From Dryocosmus kuriphilus (taxonomy: Eukaryota; Arthropoda; Insecta; Hymenoptera; Cynipidae), in assembly GCA_038277395.1 (NCBI GenBank), contig CM076196.1:134242730-134306729 (forward strand): a stretch of 64,000 nucleotides of DNA, in the 5' to 3' direction. The notes beneath the pieces were generated by a model. It saw only the letters and a program-made list of their open reading frames with translations. It searched no databases and was not told the origin of the DNA. Positions 44,129-54,112 of the stretch are shown piece after piece. The position numbers and the translations under genes are program-made. Within the stretch, counting starts at the first letter, position 1. The number at the start of each line of letters is the position of its first letter.

Positions 44129-44818
44129 CTACGGTAAGTTTCGCCGGTAAAAGTTGACTAGCCCTGGAAATCTACGCAATTCAACGATTTTACGAGGCTT
44201 AGGGAATTTCAAAATAGTCTGAACTTTCTCTAAAGTTGGTTTTGAACCTTCACTATTTATGGTATAGCCCAAAAATTCGAGCTCGCTCTTGCCAAATTGG
44301 CACTTCCCGAGATTAAGACGCAACCCATGATCTTTCAATCGTTGAAACACCACGCGAAGATGGTCCTTGTATTCCTCAAGATTAGCGGAAGACACAAGAA
44401 CGTCGTCTATGTAAGCAAATACGAAGTCTAAATCGCCCACGGCTTGAAAAATGTATCGTTGGAAAGTCTGTCCGGCACTACACAATCCGAAGGTCATCAT
44501 TGGATATTCGAAGGGACCAGATAGAGTAATAACCGCCATCTTAGGAATATCGTGAGCCGCAACAGGAATCTGATTATAGGCTTTATGCAAGTCTAATTTT
44601 GAAAATATTGTCATTCCATGTAGGTCTGCCGCACAATCGTGGAAGTGAGGTACCGCATATTTGTCTGGAACCGTTACCGAATTGAGTCGGTGATAATCAC
44701 CACAGATCCACCAAATGCCGCATTTTTTAGGAACCATATGTATTGGAGAGGCCCACGGGCTACTTGAAGGTCTGCAAATACCCAAGTTCAACATTTCCTG
44801 AATTTTTTTTTTTTGCAA
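44129..44818 (-). pseudogene. gypsy B reverse transcriptase
   Basis: 229 residues with GICRPSSSPWASPIHMVPKK, ICGDYHRLNSVT, KLDLHKAYNQIPV and FAYIDDVLVSSA (YIDD catalytic), followed by the LGKCQFG connection. A frameshift at about 44815 separates it from the upstream protease frame. The palm motif is intact. Confidence 0.8.
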
Positions 44819-45431
44819 CGGCTAGTTCCTCGGTCGACAATCGTCTAGCTCGCTCCGCAATGGGTGGACCATTTGTGAAAATACGATGTTCGACACCCTG
44901 AGCCTGAGGCATTAAATCCTGTGCGATATTAGTTATTTCCGGAAAATCCGACAATATATCGGAGAATACTGAAGATCGGTTAATCGAGCTGATACCCAAT
45001 ATGGTAGTATTCTTTAAAAAACCAGCTATACTCAGGCCTGCCGAGGAGTCCACCAAGCGAGATCCGCGCAAAACTGGAACGAGCTGAAAATGAGCGAGAA
45101 AATCAGCACCTAAAATAGGGTCAGGTACGGCGGCGACGCAGAAGTTCCAAGCGAACTGTCGCCGCAGTCCTAAATTAAGATTTGCGCGTTTCTCGCCGAA
45201 AGTCGCGACTGGTGAATCGTCAGCCGTAAATAAGACTATGTTGGTTGATCGGGCCTTCGACCTCTTATCGACAGGTAGAACAGAAACATCGGACCCAGTA
45301 TCCAATAAAAATACTAACCCGGAATCACGGTCGCGAACGTGAAGGTGTTTAGAATTAGGCTTGCCTGCGGCGGTCGCCTCTGTACGTACAGGCTTCCTTA
45401 GTTTTCCTGTTGGGGAGGCTGAGGCTTCCAA
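44760..45431 (-). pseudogene. gypsy B protease
   Basis: Contains VFLLDTGSDVSVLP (retropepsin DTG), later WNFCVAAVPDPILGADFL with the Ile-Leu-Gly-Ala-Asp segment. The C-terminal part leads towards RT (LSTEELAVAKKK), where the frame is lost in an A-run. Confidence 0.8.
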
Positions 45432-45996
45432 TCACAAGGTTGATTACACTTATGAGCCTTTTTACCATAGCGAGCGTGATAGTAGCAAAATCATCTCGCA
45501 TTTCTACTTGAAGAACACGTACGCTTTTCCTGAAAAGACCCTGACCGAGACGGAGCACGAGATCGACTCGATGTGGCCTCAAGCTTGCCTACGCTTGCGC
45601 GACAGCCGCCAGTTGCTGACTTCCTGAAGACTTAACCGAAGCTTCAGAAAGCTGAAAAGCGTTCGGTTGATAAGTTTCGACGATTTTATCTGCCATTTGG
45701 GCTAAAGCCTGTAAATCTTTTAAATTCCCGACAGACAGAATAGCTCTAACATGAGCGGGTAATTGATTAAGAAGAACAGATCTAATCACAGCGTCACTGA
45801 AACCAAAATCATTCAAATTTCTCTGCTGAGTTAGGATAAACCACGATTTCCCGGAGCTCAAAACTTCCCCCTTGAGAAGCTGGCGCAGACGGGTTTCGGT
45901 AGAAATCGCATACGAGGATATTATTCTCTCCTTAATTTGAGTGTAAAGGTTCTGAGGTCGAGGGCGAATGAATATGATATCCTTAATACAGGCTAA
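45432..45996 (-). pseudogene. gag: gypsy B gag, C-terminal part
   Basis: 45589-45999 encodes IKERIISSYAISTETRLRQLLKGE and LNQLPAHVRAIL, a capsid C-terminal half almost collinear with gypsy C. Downstream frames carry a variant finger (H...C...PCDW). The frame starts at the Tc5-like insertion; the N-terminal part continues at 49473. Confidence 0.75.
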
Positions 45997-46665
45997 CAAG
46001 GGGAAGGCCTGCTCTGCGACATTGACTTTGAGATGAGACTAGTATAAATCGATAGAACGTCGAAAAATATTAGACACGTATACCGGCTTTCTTGTAATTG
46101 GGCCCTAGTTTTTTTAAAATTAATTTCTGAAAATCACGATTTTCGTGCTATACGAGTATCTACCGTGGCGCGCGAGATTTTCCCAACCGAAGTCAGTGGT
46201 ACAGCGGTAAGGTGGGTGACTGAGGAGCACGCTGCCGCGCGTTCGAATCTTTTTGGCGAAATTTTTTTGTTTTTTTTTTTTTTTTGCTCTTTTTATTAAA
46301 AACGTGTTAAATAATTATTTTATAACCCCTCAGGGTGATTTAATTTTTTCCTCCCTTTTTTTGAATTTTCCAATTCAATTAACTAATTAAATTAAATATT
46401 TTATTTATTATAATTAATTATAACAATAATTAATTAAAATAATTATAATAATATAATATAAAATATGAATATAAATATAAAATATAAATATAATATAAAT
46501 ATAATATAAATTATTATAATAATTATTATTATAAATATTTATAAATTATATTATTATTAGTATTATTTAATTGATTATAATAAAGTCCAGAAGTTTTCGG
46601 CCTGAAAACAAAATTGTTTTTATTTATTTTAAAAATAGTGAAGTGAAGTGGAAGAAAATTACGCA
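45997..46665 (+). repeat. Left TIR of the Tc5-like element
   Basis: About 669 bp, longer than the right TIR (523 bp) because of an AT-rich expansion at 46380-46575 made of TAATTA/AATATA units. Otherwise an inverted match to 48950-49472. Confidence 0.85.
46197..46249 (+). promoter_or_regulatory. tRNA-like Pol III A and B boxes in left TIR
   Basis: TGGTACAGCGG (46197-46207) matches the A-box consensus TRGYNNARNNG. GTTCGAATC (46241-46249) matches the B-box consensus GWTCRANNC, 33 bases later, the spacing of a tRNA gene. Conserved inverted at 49222-49274 in the right TIR. The T-arm stem does not pair, so this is not an intact tRNA. Confidence 0.55.
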
Positions 46666-46857
46666 GAAAAATATTTTATGACGCAAGAAACGCGCTTTGC
46701 ACTGCGACAAACCGGTTTGGACCTATTGTGTCGATTGCTGGTGGAGGGACAGCTGGAAACGAATGTGGCCAGCTTTCCCCAGCGTCGTTTCAAATTCCTT
46801 TCGAAGCTCCAGTTACTTGGATATTTTTCAAACGGTCAGTCGATAGTGTCTCGAAAA

Positions 46858-47148
46858 ATGGCAAGCGAAAGTTCCGCAAGTACCAGTGGAGTGTGTAAGT
46901 TTAGTGAGAGTGTGCTTGATGACAATGTTTCCCCCACTGACTTTACTAATGCAATGAAAGTCGTGTGGTCCTTATTAAAAGAGGAAAACTTAATTATTCT
47001 CGAGCCCCTCTACGATATTGACCATTCTGTTCGTGTGATCGGAGAAGCCTTGAAGGAAAATATAAAAAATTTTCTCCAGGAAAACATCCTTTCCACAGAA
47101 GAGGGTCTGATTCTTCTCGAAGAGCAGCCAGATTCCACTGCATACTAG
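46858..47148 (+). pseudogene. Tc5-like element, N-terminal reading
   Basis: The open frame 46648-47148 contains a likely start at ATG 46858 (MASESSASTSG), then an amphipathic region with DFTNAMKVVWSLLKEENL and an acidic end. It lies upstream of the DNA-binding exon. It may be a first exon or a separate small protein; not recognised. Confidence 0.45.
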
Positions 47149-47469
47149 TTTGTAAGTGAAAATGAATCTCCGAATATGGTAGTTACAAAATTAAAATGGT
47201 AGTTATAAATGTCGATTTTAATATAAAGAAATAATTTAATGTATTTTTTTCTTACGCAAATTACTTTTAAAGATAAATTTATTTACAAAAAATTATATAA
47301 ACATATCTTACACTTGAGTCGAAAAAATAATTTTAAAAAAATTTTCAAAGAATTATATAAACATATCTTACAATTAATTCAAAAAAATAATTTTTAAAAC
47401 AGTTTTTTATCTTTTCTAATACATTTGATGTTTTATTCCTGGCAAATAATTCGCGGGTTTCTTTATTTT

Positions 47470-48172
47470 AAGTACACGGAAACGGGGGAAGATGACGAAT
47501 ACGAAGACCCAAAACATTTCAATCACATTTCTCTCGAATATAAAAAAAAAGCAGTGGCCTTCGCTGATAAACATCCCAATGCAAGTTTGAAAACATTAAA
47601 TCGGGCTTTCGCGAAATTAAAAAAGATGGAATACCTGACAAGGTGGAAAGCAGATGTGGAACACGGAGGGACAACTTATGACAAAATTAATTTTATAAAT
47701 TCAGAGACATTCGCGCACTTCCAAGAGGCTCGGGGAAATCATGAGCAAGTATAATTCCGTACAAAAGTCCTCTATTTGCATTAACGATTCTACAAAAATT
47801 ATAATGAAATTTTAATATCCATAGGTGACGACAAGGATCCTTCAGCAATGGGCGATGTCTGTGGCGTTTCCTCTTTTGAATGACACTTTTGATTTTATTG
47901 CCAGCAAATCGTGGGCGAGGAATTTTAAAAAAAAGTACCGTATTAGGCAACGCAAAGTCACAAAATTTATCAGTAAAAATGATATAGCCTCCCTCGAAGA
48001 AACAGTTGCAATTGCAGAAAAATTCCAGCGGCAAACGCGAGTTTTAATAAACAAATATCCTTTAAAATATGTAATTAACACAGATCAGTCAGGCTGCCAG
48101 TACGAAATGGTTTTGGATCGTTCCCTTGATTTTCAAGGTTCCAAAACTGTTCTCGTACAGAAGCAAAATTGA
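47470..48172 (+). pseudogene. Tc5-like transposase: CENP-B-type HTH and first catalytic Asp
   Basis: Exon 47425-47750 with LEYKKKAVAFADKHPNASLKTLNRAF (first HTH). A 75-base intron (GTATAA ... CCATAG, about 47750-47824) is followed by WARNFKKKYRIRQRKVTKFIS (second HTH) and YVINTDQSGCQYEM with the first catalytic Asp. Ends at TGA 48170, in the middle of the conserved core. Confidence 0.8.
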
Positions 48173-48919
48173 AATAAAACAAGCCACTCATATACAGTGC
48201 AATATAGTATGACTGTCGCTGGAACTCTTTTGCCTCATGTTTTTATTTGCACCCAAGAAACCGGAAATAAATTTGGCCCCAGAGTCATGAAAACCATTGA
48301 AACATTGTCGGAAGAATATGGCAATGTCATTGTAACCTGCTCAAAACCTGGAAAATTAACTAAAGGCCTTTTTATTGAATATCTGGAAAAAGTCCTTAAG
48401 CCTTATGTTAACAAAGAAAAATTTCTGTTGCTTCTTGATTCGTGGGGAGGGCAGCCAGACGCGCTCATTTACGACAACGTATTCACAAATGAATTACATG
48501 AGGTCACTTGCTCCGTTAAAATTATCCCTCCATAATGCACACCTCTTTGCCAGCCATGTGACGTTTATTTTTACCGGCAGATGAAAAATATGATTAAAAA
48601 ACTGCAAAATGCATCTTATTTATTAAAAGATAAACGAGAAATCAACACTCGCGAGGATGCCATAAAAATTAATTCTATTGTCCACCACCAATTAAGCGCT
48701 CCGATATTTAATGAAATGTTAAAATACGCGTGGTATGCTTCCAAGTTATTGCCAAACAGAGTTGCCTTTGCCAACGTAAATGAAACTTGTTTCCCTTCAA
48801 CTCTTACCCGAAAAAACTGCGATTGCAATGAGGTTGCATTTATAAAATGCGCTCGTTGCAATGAAGCGTTGTGCTTCAAATGTTTTTATGACAAATATCA
48901 TCCCGGAAGATGTAAATAA
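48173..48919 (+). pseudogene. Tc5-like transposase: core second half and Tc5 zinc finger
   Basis: Reading continues past the stop with SYTVQYSMTVAGTLLPHVF, then FLLLLDSWGGQPD (second Asp), a TAA at about 48533, and CTPLCQPCDVYFYRQMK (third Asp). The 48581-48919 frame ends with CDCNEVAFIKCARCNEALC and a final Cys, the cysteine-rich Tc5 zinc finger. Two nonsense codons are the only clear lesions here. Confidence 0.85.
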
Positions 48920-48949
48920 GAAATAATAAAGATTATAGGAAACTAAACA

Positions 48950-49472
48950 GTTCCTGCGTAATTTTCTTCCACTTTACCGTCACTATTTTCAAAATGAATA
49001 AAAACAATTTTGTTTTCAGGTCGACAACTTCTGGACTATATTATAATTAATTAAATAATACTAATAATAATAATATAAACCATATTTATTATAATGAATT
49101 GATTTGGAAAATTAAAAAAATGGGGGAAAAAAAATTAAATCACCCTGAGGGTTTATAAAATAATTATTTAACACGTTTTTAATAAAAAGAGCCAAAAAAA
49201 AAGAAAAAATTCCGCCAAAAAGATTCGAACGTGCGACAGCGTGCTCCTCAGCCAACCACCTTACCGCTGTACCAGTGACTTCGGTTGGGAAAATCTCGTA
49301 CGCCACGGTAGATACTCGTATAGCACGAAAATCGTGATTTTCAAAAATTTATTTAAAAAAACTAGGACCCAATTACAAGAAAGCCGCTATACGTTCTAAT
49401 ATTTTTCGACGTTCTATCGATTTATACTAGTCTCATCTCAAAGTCAATGTCGCAGAGCAGGCCTTCCCCTTG
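48950..49472 (-). repeat. Right TIR of the Tc5-like element
   Basis: 523-bp inverted match to the left TIR, including the Pol III-like boxes (49222-49230 and 49264-49274 on the minus strand). Confidence 0.85.
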
Positions 49473-49760
49473 TAAGACATCATGACCGAGAGACTCTATT
49501 ACGGTATCAGCTTGGGTTATTTCCGTATTAATTCTCGTTACGTTAAATGAAGATTCAACCTGAAGGATGATCACCCGCGCGGTCCCCCGGCTGATTATTT
49601 CCTTCCCCGTTGGACGTTATGCTATATTTAAAAAAACGAACAGATTACATAAAATAATGCACTGAAGGACAGGAGCTCTAAAGTCATTAAAAGAAACCTT
49701 TAAGACATATGTACACTGAAAGGTTACACCCACGCAACACAAGGGTTCATAACACTTTTT
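49473..49760 (-). pseudogene. gag: gypsy B gag, N-terminal part
   Basis: On the minus strand about 49563-49473 reads ESSFNVTRINTEITQADTV, collinear with the LHLESSFRNSRITVDQTKVD region of gypsy C gag, and runs in frame into the Tc5-like junction. Upstream codons to about 49760 are degraded. Confidence 0.65.
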
Positions 49761-49809
49761 AAGCTTAAGGCACTGCACACCTTTTGAAAAATCGTTACAA
49801 GGTATGACA

Positions 49810-50165
49810 TGTTATATCGTGTGACACAATTGAACAGTGAACTGATTAAAACACATATTACGCAATTAAACAGTGAAATGATTACAACGCATATTACATA
49901 ATTAAACAGTGAAATAACTAAAGCGCATATTACGCACTTAAATGTTAATAAATACCTTTAATACAGAAAATAAAACGTTGCACTCATTAGCAGGATTAAA
50001 AATTATTGAAGATTTCCATATCAACAGATTCCTCCATATGCTCAGAAGAAAATATGCTGCGCTATGAGTGCAGAAAAATGTCCATATCAGAGGATTCCTC
50101 CAAATGCTCAGAAAAAAATACGCTGCGAAAAAAATGTTGCAGCTGCGACGTAATTGTCGGGGTGC
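49810..50165. repeat. gypsy B leader tandem repeats
   Basis: Three ~37-bp units around AATTAAACAGTGAAATGATT at 49828-49935, and two ~65-bp units (CCATATCA.AG.ATTCCTCCA ... GCTCAGAA ... ATGCTGCG) at 50015-50135. A small open frame over the second block (50006-50314) is a repeat by-product. Confidence 0.65.
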
Positions 50166-50172
50166 TGCAATG

Positions 50173-50190
50173 TAATTTTCGAGGTCACCA
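50173..50190 (-). other. Primer binding site of gypsy B
   Basis: The minus strand begins TGGTGACCTCG three bases inside the 5' LTR, the same TGGTGACC start as gypsy C. Confidence 0.65.
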
Positions 50191-50193
50191 GTT

Positions 50194-50482
50194 TGTAGTG
50201 CTTGTCCAATTCCAATATGGTATACGGTCTACAACCCGCAAAGTCCACACGGAAAGATTAAATAACTGCAGGAACTTCAATGATAATACCATACGTTTAT
50301 TAATACAATTATGAACTTTTCAGAGGAATGCGAACAATGGCTAAAGTCGACGATGCGACAGAAATCTAAGAGCCCGATCCTTACTTAAATACAATACACA
50401 AGCGAGTGAGTGGCAACTCTCCTTGCCACAATGCAGTATCCCTGCGTGTAACCCACACTGGATGGGTAGCTATATCCCTACA
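50194..50482 (-). repeat. 5' LTR of gypsy B
   Basis: 289 bp. It lacks a short CACTCCGCTGAGTGGTAAGT-like stretch of the other LTR and is followed by the AGCC duplication. Confidence 0.85.
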
Positions 50483-50486
50483 AGCC

Positions 50487-50659
50487 ATGTGTAGGTGGTG
50501 CCCTCACCGTACTACGAAGTCCAGCGCTGGTTTTCTCGATTCTCTTAACATTTAATGGTAAAACAGGAGCAAAGCTTTTCTAAGGTTAGGAAAGTTTGAC
50601 ATTTAACATCACAACGTAAACATAGCATTTCCGAAAATTATAATAAATAATGTAAAATT
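50487..50659. other. Unassigned flank
   Basis: Sequence beyond gypsy B; before gypsy B and gypsy A inserted it would have bordered the P-like element. No gene or repeat recognised. Confidence 0.35.
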
Positions 50660-51018
50660 AATAATTATATGTTCAATTTCAAACACTACTCGTAAAATTG
50701 TTTAACTTTTAAGGATTTGATATGATAATTTCAATTTTTAGATTTTTACTTTTGTAATTGTTTAGTTTTTAATGTTAAAAATGTGAAAGTATACAATTTC
50801 CAATGCTTATTACCAGTGAGTCACTGTTTTATTTTTATTGGCTTCTTTTGAAAGTTACTTTTAGTTTTCTTTTCGAAATATTTCTTTAATTGAAAACATT
50901 TTTAATTAAATTCTTTCAGCAGCGTTTAGATTGATGTATACTATATTGTTTGGTTTAAAATTACATTTCTGAAAATAGTATAATTTAAAAAGCTCATAAA
51001 AACAGTATTGGTAAGTAT
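50660..51018 (+). repeat. Repeat X, copy A, left part
   Basis: Matches 58590-58920 (copy B) at roughly 80-85%. It continues at 56287-56440 after the SAP/THAP TIR element, which split it. Non-coding, AT-rich. Confidence 0.75.
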
Positions 51019-51150
51019 GAGGATGTTTTACCCGCAAGCTTAACCCAGATGGCGCCACGATGCGTTGGAGCTGTCATGGCCGCCACACTAACACAACCTT
51101 ACTTTTTGGCATTGTATTGTGTGTGTCAATGGCAAAGTGCGGTTTTCAAA

Positions 51151-51257
51151 ATGGAAAATAAAGAATACTATGGTGGCTTAAAAATAGAAGAATTGAAAAA
51201 GCTCTTGAAAGAGAAAGGTGCGAAAGTAAGCGGAAGAAAAGCAGAACTTGTGGAAAG
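51151..51257 (+). pseudogene. SAP-domain first exon
   Basis: The frame from ATG 51151 reads a short lead, then LKIEELKKLLKEKGAKVSGR, the helix-turn-helix of a SAP DNA-binding motif. It ends at GAAAG followed by a GTAAGG donor. The downstream exons are absent, so only the first exon survives. An upstream in-frame ATG at 51049 lies in the TIR. Confidence 0.6.
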
Positions 51258-51388
51258 GTAAGGTAAGAACAGCTCCTCCTTTTAATCGTATATTTTGAAG
51301 TTTATAACCACCTAGTTTACAATACAATATACAAAAACATTATATAATTTTTTAATAATCAATTCAATTAAATAATTTAAAACTTACT

Positions 51389-51566
51389 TCTATAAGATTC
51401 TGTAATATTATTTTTCGGATTGAAGTGCTCAATGCAAAAGCTGTGACCTAAACGCGGCACAAACTTAGGCCTTCCAATAACTTCCAGCCACTTTTTTTTT
51501 AATGAAACTATTTGAAGGAAATTTAAACTTCACTTTATTTCTACAGCCTATTGCACTGCACTTCAT
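51389..51566 (-). pseudogene. THAP-domain first exon on the opposite strand
   Basis: From ATG 51566 (minus): MKCSAIGCRN, KFKFPS, then KWLEVIGRPKFVPRL and FCIEHF, i.e. the full C2CH spacing, the FPS/P motif and the invariant Trp. One extra A in a nine-A run (51492-51500) shifts the frame before the Trp. Ends at a GTAAGT donor. It converges on the SAP exon. Confidence 0.65.
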
Positions 51567-51758
51567 TTTTTCTATTACGGGATTGAATCTTGAAGTGAAA
51601 GCGAAAACACGAATCTACTCAATCCAAATGACAACAATCTTTCATAGGTTATGTTCGTAACTCGCTACACAACATAAACATGACATAAACAGGCTCACGC
51701 CCATACTGAGACAGCTGTACATTTGGCAATCTGTGAGTGCGGCTGCCATGAAAGCCGC

Positions 51759-52082
51759 TGTGGGGAGTTACAGTATCTAACCTAAGCTTACGCAGCGAAT
51801 GCTCAGCGGAGCAGAGCTGGACAAGAACGAGCCGCGCGCATACAGACCATGCGACTCTATGTACGTACCGTAACGGGCAGCGGCCCGCAGTGCAACTTGG
51901 TAGTTCCTCGCAGCAGCACGAAGGCGCCGAATCATGTACGCGCAATGTACAGACTCTCTATTTAATAAACGTATCTCATTTGTATTAATAGTGGCTAATA
52001 ATTCATTACTACGTGGTTCTAACTAAGCAGCAGTGGGGCTGCAATAATAAGTTTGTATTAAAACATAAAACCAACCCCTACA
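51759..52082 (+). repeat. 5' LTR of gypsy C
   Basis: 324 bp, starts TGTGGGGAGTTACAG, ends AACCCCTACA, contains AATAAACG near 51964. The PBS follows after two bases. Confidence 0.9.
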
Positions 52083-52102
52083 ATTGGTGACCCCGACGGG
52101 CC

Positions 52103-52700
52103 ACGTAGCGTCACTAGAGAGAAGGCTCGTGTCTGGAAGGAGTTTCGCATAAAAAGCAGCCCTTTCAACGAATCCAGAGGTCAACGCCACAAGCATCTGC
52201 ACAGAATCCAGTGTGCATTTGGTAAATGGGTCATTCCTACCAAGTCACTCACGAATTTATCCAACTCGGTGTGGCGAGGCACGCCGCTATTGCCGCCAAA
52301 CGACGACGCCAGCCATGATGCAGTCGCCAGCATAACGACAAAGGAGGCTATCCTTGTCATTTTTCCGGCATAATCAGCTGCTGGGAGTAGCAGAATTCAC
52401 CTTCGAGAACTTCACCTGCCAGATTTTCATACAGGAGAACCGCCGCAGCCAAGGATTGCATCTGATTTCACTCGCAGCAAAATCGCGTCATCTACTCGTA
52501 AGGTATTTATTCATGAAGCACGTTCGAGCGTGCAGCGCTTTTTCACTGTATTTTCCGCATTCGTCGTTAGGAGTATATTTTCTTTGTAAGTGGTTTTGAG
52601 AAAAAGTGTGTAGTTTCTTGTTAGATTTAATTATTCAGTAATTTTTTTGCCGCAAAGTTCCTTGTAAAAAATCCGCGCATACATTACTAAACTTTATTAA
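52103..52700 (+). other. gypsy C leader
   Basis: Between PBS and gag. A frame at 52354-52599 shows no domain. The gag initiator is not obvious; the gag-like frame is open from about 52665. Confidence 0.45.
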
Positions 52701-53631
52701 AACCGCGAAAAGTACCATAGCGGAAAGTGACGGTAATGCCGTGCAAAACGCGGTTGTACAGATCGAGGAACTGCGAACGCAACTGCTAGAATTACGAACG
52801 GCACAAGCTATGCAAGCACCGGCTCGCATCGATTCGTATCGAACTCCTAAAGTGCCGGCCTTTTATCGGGAAGATCCAGCGCTTTGGTTTTTACACTTAG
52901 AGTCGTCGTTTCGGAATTCTAGAATAACTGTCGATCAGACTAAAGTTGACATTGTCGTAGCCGCGTTAGATCTCGAGGTTGTAATTTGCATTTAAGATTT
53001 GTTAGACGTCGATCCAGCTTTGCCATATTTGTTTCAAAAAGCCAAAGAGCGAATAATCGCGACATACGGAACTTCCTCCGAGGGTAGATTAAGGCAATTG
53101 TTAAAGGGCGAGGTGTTAACCTCTGGGAAACCTTCGCATATCCTTTGCCGTTTGCGAAATTTAAACGAAGGGCTTTGCGATGATACAGTTATTAAATCTA
53201 TTTTTCTAGAGCAACTGCCGGGCCATTGTCGGGCAATTTTGGCATCGCCGAAGGTCAGTGTATTACAAGAATTGGCAGAGCTCGCGGATAAAATCGTTGA
53301 GGCTACAAGTGCATCCGGAACCTACGTTTCAGCCGTTTCCACCGGCGTCGCGACTTCGCCTTCGATCGAGACAAAAATTGATCGATTAGCAGAAGCCTTA
53401 ACTAGCTTAACAAAACAGGTGAATCGTTTGTGTCGAGACAACGCGTCACATCGTTCGCAATCTCGTTCCGAATCCGAGGGGGGTCGCAGGGGTTCTAATT
53501 CCAAAAATCGTGTTTCCAACGACGGAGATTGCACCTCTAAGTTATGCTGGGCTCACAAGAAATTCGGTAAGGACGCGCGTTCCTGCAAAAAGTTTTGCAC
53601 GTTCGGTAACAATCTAGCTTCGGAAAACTAG
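52700..53631 (+). pseudogene. gag: gypsy C gag
   Basis: A coiled-coil start (VVQIEELRTQLLELRTAQ), capsid with ALWFLHLESSFRNSRIT, a TAA at 52993 where gypsy B reads a Lys codon, then SSEGRLRQLLKGEVLTSGK and FLEQLPGHCRAIL. It ends in CWAHKKFGKDARSCKKFC, a C-x2-H-x9-C-x3-C finger in place of CCHC. The single stop is the main lesion. Confidence 0.8.
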
Positions 53632-53645
53632 AGCAACCCCGCGTC

Positions 53646-54112
53646 ATGGAGGCAAGCGTGAGGGTTCCACGGGTGTCTAAACGCCTTCTGATTCGCGACC
53701 GCATTTCCGGTAAAAAGTTCCTGGTGGACACCGCTTCAGACATCTCTTTACTGCCCGCTGTTCCTAATTCGGAGCAACGACCCACGGGTTTTAAAATTTA
53801 CGCGGCTAATGATTCTTGTATAGAAACTTTCGGCGAGTCTGTCGTCACCCTTAACCTAGGGTTACGACGCCCAATAGTTTGGAATTTTTGCACAGCTGCC
53901 GTGCCAGATTCCATTATCGGAGCAGACTTGCTCGATCACTATCGTTTGCTAGTGGACATCCACGGTAAAAGGATAATCGATCCACTCACTAAGGTTTGCG
54001 CAGAGGCTGAAGTCATAAACTCAGCAGCACCTTCCGTATGTACCATTAATCCGTCGTTAAAATTTCTCCAAATTCTTAGCGAATTTAAAGAGTTAACCGG
54101 GTTAGCTCAATT
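53646..54112 (+). pseudogene. gypsy C protease
   Basis: FLVDTASDISLLPA has DTA instead of DTG at the active site, which should abolish or weaken activity. Then WNFCTAAVPDSIIGADLL. The frame runs into RNase H sequence at the deletion and stops at 54285 in the wrong frame. Confidence 0.8.

Larger units (their letters stand above)
45997..49472 (+). mobile_element. Tc5-like DNA transposon
   Basis: Ends CAAGGGGAAGGCC / GGCCTTCCCCTTG flanked by TAA on both sides (45994-45996 and 49473-49475). The joined target reads CTAAG, the CTNAG preference known for nematode Tc5. TIRs are long (left 45997-46665, right 48950-49472). The gene encodes a CENP-B-type DNA-binding domain, a DDD core and a Tc5-type C-terminal zinc finger. 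Two in-frame stops disable it. Element length is 3,476 bp. Confidence 0.9.
41877..50482 (-). mobile_element. Ty3/gypsy LTR retrotransposon (gypsy B) with Tc5-like insertion
   Basis: LTRs at 41877-42181 and 50194-50482 start TGTAG and end CTACA. A perfect AGCC target duplication lies at 41873-41876 and 50483-50486. Minus strand: PBS, gag (split by the Tc5-like element), protease, RT, RNase H, integrase, PPT. Gag layout, PPT and PBS are closely related to gypsy C. Without the insert it is about 5.1 kb. Frame breaks occur between domains. Confidence 0.85.

Noticed and set aside
47693..48081. Minus-strand frames over the Tc5-like transposase
   Set aside because: Shadows of the plus-strand transposase exons, which carry the recognisable motifs.
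50006..50314. 102-codon frame with repeated ISTDSSICSEEN-like segments
   Set aside because: Made by a 65-bp tandem duplication in the gypsy B leader and runs into the LTR.
51649..51945. 98-codon minus frame across the gypsy C LTR junction
   Set aside because: It crosses the insertion border and reads the LTR backwards; no domain.
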